Origin: Flaviflexus sp.
Lineage (GTDB): Bacteria > Actinomycetota > Actinomycetes > Actinomycetales > Actinomycetaceae
DNA length: 64,000 bases
Assembly: GCA_030537635.1 (NCBI GenBank)
Contig: JAUNVM010000006.1
Span: 40,469 to 104,468, forward strand
Direction: 5' to 3'
The notes under the pieces are model-generated. The model searched no databases and was not told the origin of the DNA. It saw nothing but the letters and a program-made list of their open reading frames with translations. Shown here in pieces: positions 57,875-64,000 of this stretch; position 1 is the stretch's first letter, and each line of letters begins with the position of its first letter. The translations under genes were made by a program, and so were the position numbers.

Positions 57875-59551
57875 CTATCGTCCCACGGATGCCGCATCGA
57901 GCAAGTCAGCGGCGTGCCGCCTCGCCGAATCCAAATCGGCAGAGCCGGAGAGCATTCTCGCAAGTTCGGTCACTCGGTCGTCCTCGCCAACGCTGCTCAC
58001 CTCGGTGGCGTTCTCACCTCGAGCCACGACGATCTGGCGATCTGCCCAGCAGGCCACCTGGGCCAGGTGGGTGACGACAATGACCTGGGAGTGGCGGGCC
58101 AGGGCTGCCAGCCGCTGCCCCACCGCTTTTGCGGCCTCCCCGCCAATCCCAGCATCAACCTCATCGAAGATGAAGGTGCGGTGATCCGGCCGATCCCGGG
58201 AGGTGACGAGTTCAATAGCGAGCATGATGCGGGACAGCTCGCCGCCCGAGGCGGAGGTGGCGAGGGCGGTCGCCGGGGAGTGAGCATCGGGCAGCAGAAG
58301 GAAGGTGATGTCATCCCCACCATCGGGGCTCGGTTCCCGGCGGGTGACCTCGATGCGCACCTGGGCGCGACCGAGGGCGAGATGCGCGAGCTCTTCGGTG
58401 ATACCCTCCGCCAGGCGATTCGCGGTGGCCCGGCGAGCCTCGTGGAGGAGATCAGCAGCCTTGCCTAGCTCCTCCTGCGCGGCGTCCAGCAGGCCCCCGA
58501 GTTCCTCGCGGCGGGCCTGCGGGTCGGCGAGTCCGGAAAGCTCGGCCCTGGCCCGCTCGGCCGCCTCGATGGCCTCGTCCACCGGCATGGCCAGCGTGCG
58601 CGATAGCTCGATGAGTTGTGCCCGACGCGCATGAAGCTCATCAAGATTCTCTCCCCCATCGAGTTCGGCGAGCAGTCCGGATAGCTCGCCCACAATGTCA
58701 GTGAGCTCGGCTGATATCCCATCAAGCCGGTGAGCAGCCGCGCTGATCCGCTCGTCAGTGGCCGGCTCGAGCATGCGCACGGCCCGCCCGGTCAGATCCG
58801 CCGCCCCCATCATGGCCTCGTCCCCGGACAGCGCACCGAGCGCGGTGAGCAGCATGGCCCGGATCTCCTCGGCCCGATCCAGATAGTCGATCTTGTCCTT
58901 GAGGCGATCCTCCTCACCCGCGGTGGGCTTCACCTCATCCACCGCCTCGACCAGCGCGGTGAGCGCCAAGCGGCGTTCAGCTCCGCGCTTGGCCGAGGCC
59001 TCCCATTCGGCGATGGCTGCCAGGGCCTGCTCGCGGCGTTGATAAGCCGCCCGATACCGGGCAAGAGCCCGATCGGCCTCCTCGCCGCCCGCCGCGTCGA
59101 CCATGCGCCGCTGCGCGGCCGGGCTCTTGAGCTTCATCTGCTCCGCCTGGCCGTGAATGGTGACGAGGTCAGCCCCCACATCGGCCAGCAGGCCACGGGG
59201 TACGGACCTGCCCCCGGCGTAGGCTCGAGAGCGGCCCCGGGCCGGCACTTGGCGGGACAGCTCGAGGATCTCCTCATCGCCCTCGACGTCCACGTCTCCC
59301 CCGGCCTGTCGGATGCGGTCCGCGGCGCGGGAGGGAGCGGGCACAAGGAAGGTGCCGTCGACGAGCGCCCGATCGGTTCCCGAGCGCACCTTATTCGCCT
59401 GGGATGCCTCGCCGAGAAGAAGGCCAAGCGATGTGAGCAGCATGGTCTTTCCGGCCCCGGTTTCGCCGGTGATCGCGGTGAGTCCGGGAGAAAAGCCGAG
59501 ATCGGCCTCAGCGATGACCCCGAGATTGCGAACCCTCAGCTCATCGATCAT
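57875..59551 (-). CDS. recN: DNA repair protein RecN
   Basis: RecN is an SMC-like ATPase in double-strand-break repair. The 558-residue protein has Walker A GETGAGKTMLLTSLG near 30, long coiled-coil arms (about 155-350), the signature SGGELSRIMLAIELV, and Walker B TFIFDEVDAGIGGEAAKAVG. The ATG at 59551 (MIDELRVRNLGVI) overlaps the nadK stop by four bases; an in-frame ATG eight codons earlier is less conserved. The nadK-recN pairing is standard. Confidence 0.95.
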   Translation of the reverse strand: MIDELRVRNLGVIAEADLGFSPGLTAITGETGAGKTMLLTSLGLLLGEASQANKVRSGTDRALVDGTFLVPAPSRAADRIRQAGGDVDVEGDEEILELSRQVPARGRSRAYAGGRSVPRGLLADVGADLVTIHGQAEQMKLKSPAAQRRMVDAAGGEEADRALARYRAAYQRREQALAAIAEWEASAKRGAERRLALTALVEAVDEVKPTAGEEDRLKDKIDYLDRAEEIRAMLLTALGALSGDEAMMGAADLTGRAVRMLEPATDERISAAAHRLDGISAELTDIVGELSGLLAELDGGENLDELHARRAQLIELSRTLAMPVDEAIEAAERARAELSGLADPQARREELGGLLDAAQEELGKAADLLHEARRATANRLAEGITEELAHLALGRAQVRIEVTRREPSPDGGDDITFLLLPDAHSPATALATSASGGELSRIMLAIELVTSRDRPDHRTFIFDEVDAGIGGEAAKAVGQRLAALARHSQVIVVTHLAQVACWADRQIVVARGENATEVSSVGEDDRVTELARMLSGSADLDSARRHAADLLDAASVGR

Positions 59552-60372
59552 CGGGTTCCCCCGATGTTTTTCCACCCCTTGACCGGAAGATCAAACTTCT
59601 TGACGAGCCGCCCGGAGAATGGTGTGTCGTTGAGCCGGGCGAGATATACCGGGTGGGGTGAGCGGCGCACGGTGATAATTGCGCCAGGCGGAGTGGGTAG
59701 CTCGCGGCGACCATCGCACCGCAGGCACGCTGCCCCATCGTGCAAAACGACCTCGAGAACCGAGTCCGGCCCGACCACCAGCGGACGGGTAAACAGCGCA
59801 TGGGCGGCCACCGGAATGAGCAGCATGGCCTCGACATCGGGCCAAATAACCGGGCCGCCGGCGGAAAAGGCGTAGGCGGTTGATCCCGTCGGCGTCGCCA
59901 TGAGAACCGAATCGCAGGAGAACGTTGACACCCCGCGGCCGTCCACCCCAAGCGCCACGTCGATCATCCGACCGGTGGCCTTCTCGAGCGCCGCCTCGTT
60001 CAGTGTCCACGTGGTCTCGGTGCGGTGGCCGATCTGAACGGTGACATCGAGAGTCATCCGCCGATCCAATGTCCATTGGTGGTGGGTGATCTGCTCAACC
60101 ACGCGGGACATGGACTGGGGGTCCTCCTCGGCGAGGAAGCCCACGTGACCGTAGTTAATACCGGCAATGGGCACCTCGGTGGCTCGGGTGAGCTCAGCTG
60201 CCGAAAGAATAGTTCCATCCCCGCCGAACACGAGGACGATCTCCGCCTGGCCGAGCGGGCCGGAGCGGCGGACCGAGATTCCGTGCTTGGCGAGCTCGGC
60301 GGTCATGAGGTCCGCCGATTGTCCCGCCTCGGGGCGCCGCGGGTTGACGACAACATAGATTTCTCGAGTCAT
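59548..60372 (-). CDS. nadK: NAD kinase
   Basis: NAD kinase makes NADP from NAD with ATP or polyphosphate. The 274-residue protein shows the diagnostic FGGDGTILSAAEL, GINYGHVGFLAE, the NE/D motif LNEAALEK, and ATPTGSTAYAFSAGGPVI. The ATG at 60372 shares a base with the tlyA stop (TGATG) and has GGAGGAG just upstream; a GTG precedes it by one codon. Confidence 0.95.
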   Translation of the reverse strand: MTREIYVVVNPRRPEAGQSADLMTAELAKHGISVRRSGPLGQAEIVLVFGGDGTILSAAELTRATEVPIAGINYGHVGFLAEEDPQSMSRVVEQITHHQWTLDRRMTLDVTVQIGHRTETTWTLNEAALEKATGRMIDVALGVDGRGVSTFSCDSVLMATPTGSTAYAFSAGGPVIWPDVEAMLLIPVAAHALFTRPLVVGPDSVLEVVLHDGAACLRCDGRRELPTPPGAIITVRRSPHPVYLARLNDTPFSGRLVKKFDLPVKGWKNIGGTR

Positions 60373-61220
60373 CACTCCTCCTCCACGCCCACTGTATCGG
60401 ACCCCCGGCCGGCCGGACCCGCGGCGACCGCGCCGTGGATAACCTTCTCAAGGTCTCCCACCGGGTCCGGGTGCCCGCGCCGCATTGATAGAAAGTATTC
60501 AACATTTCCCTTTGGCCCGGGCAAGGGAGAAGCTGCGACATCGGCAATATCCAGGCCAAGCTCGACCGCACATCGGGCAACCTTGAGAACTGTTTCTTCG
60601 TGCAGCACGGTTGAGCGCACTACGCCGCCCCGACTCAGTCGCTCCTTACCCACCTCAAACTGCGGTTTCACCATGAGAAGGAAATCCGCGTCCTGCGCGC
60701 AGGCCCGCACCAGCGCGGGCAAGATCAGGGTGAGGGAGATGAAGGACAGGTCGCCCACCGCAAGCTGGGGCGCCGGGGCCACGAGCCCGGGATCCAGAGT
60801 GCGAACATTGGTTCGCTCGTGCACCTCAACCCGCGGATCCTCGCGAAGCCGCCAGGCGAGCTGACCATATCCCACATCGACGGCAACGACGCTGCTCGCC
60901 CCGCGCCGCAGCAAAACATCGGTAAATCCGCCGGTTGACGCGCCAGCATCGAGCGCCCTGCGCCCGGCGATCACCGGGGCGCGCTCCCCCAAAAGGTCGA
61001 GCACCCCGGCCAGCTTAAAGCCGCCTCGGGAGGCATATCCCGGGCTCTTATCGGCGCGGACGACGATGGCCTGGGCCGGATCAACCTGCCTAGCGGGCTT
61101 CGTCACCAGCGCGCCATCGAGGCTGACATGGCCCGCCTCAATCAACTGCTTGGCCTCGGCGCGCGAGCCGGCGAGCGAGCGGCGCACCAGCTCGGCATCA
61201 AGGCGGCGAAGCCGTCCCAC
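60372..61220 (-). CDS. tlyA: TlyA family rRNA (cytidine-2'-O)-methyltransferase
   Basis: TlyA 2'-O-methylates 16S and 23S rRNA cytidines; mycobacterial loss gives capreomycin resistance, and the family is also described as haemolysin A. The 282-residue protein has an N-terminal S4 RNA-binding domain (about 5-60, RLDAELVRRSLAGSRAEAKQLI) and an FtsJ/RrmJ-type methyltransferase domain with SAM motif ALDAGASTGGFTDVLLRRGA, the Lys in RGGFKLAGVL, GDLSFISLTLILP and MVKPQFEVGKE. The GTG start shares a base with the TAG of the upstream 47-residue gene (TAGTG). The last 30 residues are Gly/Asp-rich. Confidence 0.93.
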   Translation of the reverse strand: MGRLRRLDAELVRRSLAGSRAEAKQLIEAGHVSLDGALVTKPARQVDPAQAIVVRADKSPGYASRGGFKLAGVLDLLGERAPVIAGRRALDAGASTGGFTDVLLRRGASSVVAVDVGYGQLAWRLREDPRVEVHERTNVRTLDPGLVAPAPQLAVGDLSFISLTLILPALVRACAQDADFLLMVKPQFEVGKERLSRGGVVRSTVLHEETVLKVARCAVELGLDIADVAASPLPGPKGNVEYFLSMRRGHPDPVGDLEKVIHGAVAAGPAGRGSDTVGVEEE

Positions 61221-61363
61221 TAGCCCTGTGCCCCCGCAAGAGCGTCGCTGAGCGTGCGGGCGATCCGGTCGAAGCTTTCCACGGCTGCCTCAAGCTCCTG
61301 AGGTGTCGTCGGATCGGGCACCTCAAGCTCGGCCACCTCGTATTTAAGCTCGCGCTGAATCAT
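61220..61363 (-). CDS. Small conserved-position protein (47 residues)
   Basis: Translating the gap between the HAD phosphatase and tlyA gives a 47-residue protein: it starts MIQRELKYEVAELEVPD, contains TPQELEAAVESFDRIARTL and ends AGAQG. The ATG overlaps the HAD stop by four bases and the TAG overlaps the tlyA GTG by one, so it is locked into the operon. Most of it would form one amphipathic helix. As I recall, mycobacteria have a similarly small conserved hypothetical gene (Rv1693) at the same place. Function unknown. It has no recognisable domain. Confidence 0.75.
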   Translation of the reverse strand: MIQRELKYEVAELEVPDPTTPQELEAAVESFDRIARTLSDALAGAQG

Positions 61364-62367
61364 GATCCCACCACATTCAGATCAGCCAACTGCGGGGCAA
61401 GCTGCTGGGCGTGTGTCCCCGCATCAATCGCCTCCCAGCAAGCGGCGACGATGCACCGGTAGAGAGCCACATCGGCATGGGTTCGATCTCCGGAGGTCTC
61501 CAGGGTTCCGCCGGACACCTTCGCCCACTGGCCGGCCAGCTCGGCCCGGCCCCCGTTCAGGCGGGGGCGCTGATAAGGCTCGGACAGAGCGGAAAGGTCA
61601 ATCGCAAGGTAGGTGGGGCGCTGGCCGGGCCTGGCAACCGCCACCTCCGCCGCCGTTGTCACCCCGGTAAGGACGTGCAGGCAGTCGATGCCGGCCTCCA
61701 CCGAGCCAGCCACGTCGGTGTCGAGCCGGTCGCCAATGGCGAGGGGCCGCTCCAATCCGCCAGCCTCCGCCGCCCGGCGGAACACCTGCGGGGTGGGCTT
61801 ACCCGTGGCCACCGGACTTACCCCGGTGGCGTGTTCGACGGCCTTGACGAGGGAGCCATTGCCGAGCATGAAGCCCCGCTCCTGGGGAAGAGTCGCATCG
61901 AGATTCGTGGCGATAAAGATGGCGCCGTCCCGAATTGCTAGGGCGCCCTCGGATAGTTCCGCCCAGCCCACCGTGGCATCCCAGCCCTGAATGACGGCCG
62001 CCGGTTCATCCTCGCGTCGCTCCACGAGTTCAAAACCACGCTGGCTGAGCTCCTCACGCAGGCCCTTGCCGCCAATAACCAGAATCTTCGATCCTTCGGC
62101 AAAGCGTTCCTCTGCCAGCTCCGCGGCGGCGCGAGCCGAAGTGTAGATTGCCTCCGGCTCGGCGCTGATACCCAGCTCGCGAAGATGTGCAGCCACATCC
62201 GAGGCCGGCCGGGACGCATTATTCGTCAGATAGATCGCGGAAAAGCCGCCAGCTTCGGCCTCGGCAATGGCCTCGGGAGCCCCGGCAATGACCTCCGCAC
62301 CCCGATAGCACACGCCATCAAGGTCAAAGATTCCGCCGTCATACTTCTCGCGAAGCTTGTCGTTCAC
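61360..62367 (-). CDS. HAD-IIA family phosphatase
   Basis: The 335-residue protein is a NagD/PGP-like HAD hydrolase: nucleophile motif GIFDLDGVCYRG (12-23), motif II YLTNNASR, a type IIA cap domain, the Lys in GKPTPQVFRRA, and motif IV AIGDRLDTDVAGSVEAG. A C-terminal part of about 70 residues follows the HAD core. Homologues at this locus in mycobacteria are reported to dephosphorylate glycerol 3-phosphate; p-nitrophenyl phosphate or other sugar phosphates are alternatives. The GTG start overlaps the upstream gene's stop (GTGA). Confidence 0.9.
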   Translation of the reverse strand: MNDKLREKYDGGIFDLDGVCYRGAEVIAGAPEAIAEAEAGGFSAIYLTNNASRPASDVAAHLRELGISAEPEAIYTSARAAAELAEERFAEGSKILVIGGKGLREELSQRGFELVERREDEPAAVIQGWDATVGWAELSEGALAIRDGAIFIATNLDATLPQERGFMLGNGSLVKAVEHATGVSPVATGKPTPQVFRRAAEAGGLERPLAIGDRLDTDVAGSVEAGIDCLHVLTGVTTAAEVAVARPGQRPTYLAIDLSALSEPYQRPRLNGGRAELAGQWAKVSGGTLETSGDRTHADVALYRCIVAACWEAIDAGTHAQQLAPQLADLNVVGS

Positions 62368-64000
62368 TGATGATCATCCTCATACATTCCGGCATCGGAG
62401 AGATCGAAGAGGGTGGGCTCATCCGCCATGTCGTCCTCATGTCCCTGCGTGACAGGAGGCGCATCTTCTCGTACTCCATCGGATACCGCAACCGGCTCAG
62501 CGGTCTCAGGAGCGTCCGATTCGGCAGGCTCGGCAGGCTCGGCCGGATTCCCATCCTGATCCTCGACGCCCTGCACGCCCAGCTTCGAGTCATTCGCCTC
62601 ATCGGCGTCCGCCACGGATCCGCCGCCGGCCACGTCGGCATCATCCGGGGCGTTTTCGGTTACGGAATCTGTTTCGCTCTCGCCAGCGGTGTCCTTGGGA
62701 GCGTCCTGCTCCCCATCATCGGCCGAGTTGTCTTGCGGATCCTGGGGCGAGCCAGCCTCGTCAGCGTCCGCACCGGTCATCTCCGGGCCCGGGGCCGAGT
62801 CAGTGTCCTCGCTATCCTCGGCGGCATCCTCGGACGGGACCGCCTCGCCATCCTCCTCGCCCATCGGCTGAGTCTCTTCCGGTACAGTCTCATCATCGTC
62901 CGCATCACCAGCAGTCGCGGCATCATCCGCGCTCTCGGGTGCGGCTTCAGCTTCGGCGTCACCGGACTGGTCAGGGCCGTCGGACCATTCGCGTTCAGCC
63001 TCGCCATCCTCCTCGCCGAGCTCATCGTCCTCGTCGTCAATCTCCTCATCGAAGACCTCGACCGATTCGGCCTCCCAGACCGGACGCCACTGCTCTTCGA
63101 TCTGCTCGGCTTCCTCGTCCCGGCCGACCTCGCGCAGGCGGGCACAGCGAACGATTTCTACCCTGGCACGCATGGCTTCGGTGAAAGACTCAACCTTGAG
63201 GGTGTCGATAAGGGCGAGCCCAGTGTCCGACTTCCCCATGTCCGCGTACGCACCGGAGAGCACGAGCGCCAGCTCAATCTGAGCATCGGGGCTCAGCTGC
63301 TGAAGATCAACCTCCTCGAGGTAGCGTAGGGCGCGCTCCGGGCGCCCCATTCCCCGCTCGCAGTCAGCTTCCAGACTGATGTGGGTGAGGTCGCCGGACA
63401 TGCGCCGGTAGGTACGCAGCTCGCGCAGTGCCTCGCCGTACTTCTCATTGGCATAGGACGTGAGGCCAAGGGCTTCCCGCACAATGTCGATACGGGCGGC
63501 CCTGCGATATGCGGCCTTGGCGTGCTCATAGGCAAGCGCGGGATTGTCATCAATCAGGGCGCCAGCCATGACGAGGAATCGTGCGACCCGCTCTGCGTTT
63601 TCCTTGTTCAGCGAGAGCAGATGCCGTCGAGCATCCCGGCTGAGATCCTCGGCCTGAATCTCATCGGGAATCCGGGGCTCATTGTCCCGCTCATAGGGGC
63701 GATCATCACGCCGGCCGCGATCATAGCGCCTGCCGTGGAACCGGCGGGCATCCTTGTCCCCGGCGTCGAAGCGCCGCCCGCGCTCGGGATGAGGCCGATC
63801 GAACCGGCTGGTCCGACCACCCCGATCACCCTCGGAACCGCGCGGTCCTTCGAATTTGCGCTTGGGACGGTCCTCGCGCCGATCATCACGCCGGTCATCG
63901 AAGCGGCGCGGCTGACGATCGTCATAACGACGCTCGCCACGATCTTCCCAGCGACGGCCACCGCGACGATCATCACGCCGATCACTATCAAAGCGACGAT
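62364..64000 (-). CDS. TPR-like protein with Arg/Asp-rich N-terminus and acidic tail (5' end outside window)
   Basis: The frame is open to the right edge, so the start is missing. The N-terminal part in view (63660-64000) is low-complexity and rich in Arg, Asp and Gly, with repeated RRDDR- and RFDR-like units. The centre (about 63060-63660) is helical with TPR-like repeats: PDEIQAEDLSRDARRHLLSL, AGALIDDNPALAYEHAKAAY, ADCERGMGRPERALRYLEEV. A Glu/Asp/Ala-rich acidic tail of about 210 residues follows, ending DEPTLFDLSDAGMYEDDHQ. A similar TPR protein precedes the HAD phosphatase and tlyA in other actinobacteria. Function unknown; the charge pattern suggests RNA or ribosome contact, which is a guess. 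An internal ATG at 63569 is not the start. Confidence 0.85.
   Translation of the reverse strand, partial: RRFDSDRRDDRRGGRRWEDRGERRYDDRQPRRFDDRRDDRREDRPKRKFEGPRGSEGDRGGRTSRFDRPHPERGRRFDAGDKDARRFHGRRYDRGRRDDRPYERDNEPRIPDEIQAEDLSRDARRHLLSLNKENAERVARFLVMAGALIDDNPALAYEHAKAAYRRAARIDIVREALGLTSYANEKYGEALRELRTYRRMSGDLTHISLEADCERGMGRPERALRYLEEVDLQQLSPDAQIELALVLSGAYADMGKSDTGLALIDTLKVESFTEAMRARVEIVRCARLREVGRDEEAEQIEEQWRPVWEAESVEVFDEEIDDEDDELGEEDGEAEREWSDGPDQSGDAEAEAAPESADDAATAGDADDDETVPEETQPMGEEDGEAVPSEDAAEDSEDTDSAPGPEMTGADADEAGSPQDPQDNSADDGEQDAPKDTAGESETDSVTENAPDDADVAGGGSVADADEANDSKLGVQGVEDQDGNPAEPAEPAESDAPETAEPVAVSDGVREDAPPVTQGHEDDMADEPTLFDLSDAGMYEDDHQ

Noticed and set aside
63608..63991. Minus-strand 127-codon frame at the right edge
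   Set aside because: It is an out-of-phase reading of the repetitive Arg/Asp codons of the TPR-like protein; the in-phase reading continues into the conserved core.
63690..64000. Spaced recurrences of CGATCATCACGCCG that look like direct repeats or a CRISPR fragment
   Set aside because: They encode repeated Arg-Arg-Asp-Asp-Arg units in phase with the gene, with irregular spacing and no spacer structure.

Overview
The window is a gene-dense, high-GC stretch (roughly 60-65% G+C by eye) of an actinobacterial chromosome. The evidence is the gene content and order: scpA/scpB/parA/xerD, whiA-yvcK-rapZ, hisF-hisI-trpE-trpC-trpB-trpA-lgt, polA-rpsA-coaE-uvrB-uvrA, and tlyA-nadK-recN-steA-mctB-pyrG. 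GTG and TTG starts are common. A Cmk-Der fusion, tyrA in the scp cluster and a sortase-type pullulanase fit an Actinomycetaceae-like or related host; this placement is inference. Almost everything is core housekeeping. No insertion sequence, prophage, CRISPR array, rRNA or toxin-antitoxin pair was seen.

Layout. 1-7.9 kb (minus): ctaB, xerD, parA, scpA, scpB, rluB, tyrA and a cmk-der fusion cut by the left edge, mostly coupled by 4-base overlaps. 8.3-10.3 kb (plus): tkt. 10.4-13.8 kb (minus): gap-pgk-tpiA-secG glycolytic operon. 14-17 kb (minus): rapZ-yvcK-whiA. 17.1-20.8 kb (minus): a secreted, probably wall-anchored pullulanase. 21-25.8 kb (minus): uvrA-uvrC. 25.9-28.6 kb (plus): metallo-hydrolase, YciI protein, SBF-like transporter, then a glutamine amidotransferase. 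28.7-33.6 kb (minus): TerC behind a probable manganese (yybP-ykoY) riboswitch, uvrB, and a siderophore-interacting protein coupled to coaE. 34-42.2 kb: rpsA (minus), a methyltransferase (plus), polA (minus), a hotdog thioesterase (plus), an ANTAR response regulator, tRNA-Leu(CAA) and pyk (minus). 42.3-49 kb (minus): hisF-hisI-trpE-small membrane protein-trpC-trpB-trpA-lgt. 49-50.2 kb: a P-loop kinase-like gene (plus) and a Nudix hydrolase (minus). 50.3-64 kb (minus): a TPR-like protein cut by the right edge, HAD phosphatase, a 47-residue protein, tlyA, nadK, recN, steA, mctB, a MraY-like protein, murJ, a GT4 glycosyltransferase and pyrG.

How it works together. The left block handles chromosome segregation and ribosome/RNA maturation. 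The centre covers lower glycolysis and the non-oxidative pentose phosphate pathway, nucleotide excision repair and polymerase I gap filling, protein export and lipoprotein modification. The trp/his block makes indole-glycerol phosphate, tryptophan and imidazole-glycerol phosphate, but trpD/trpG/trpF and the other his genes must lie elsewhere. The right block builds and separates the cell envelope (MurJ, SteA, the MctB/SteB-family protein, the MraY-like protein, the glycosyltransferase) and supplies NADP and CTP.

The most useful second-look items are: a TANNNT box 6-7 bases before the start codon of many genes that head transcription units (leaderless transcription), the TerC riboswitch, the MraY-family protein whose catalytic DGLDG aspartate is replaced by proline, the unlisted 47-residue protein before tlyA, and a break of the usual pyrG-nudix-xerD neighbourhood by about 42 kb. 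No clearly new multi-gene system was recognised.
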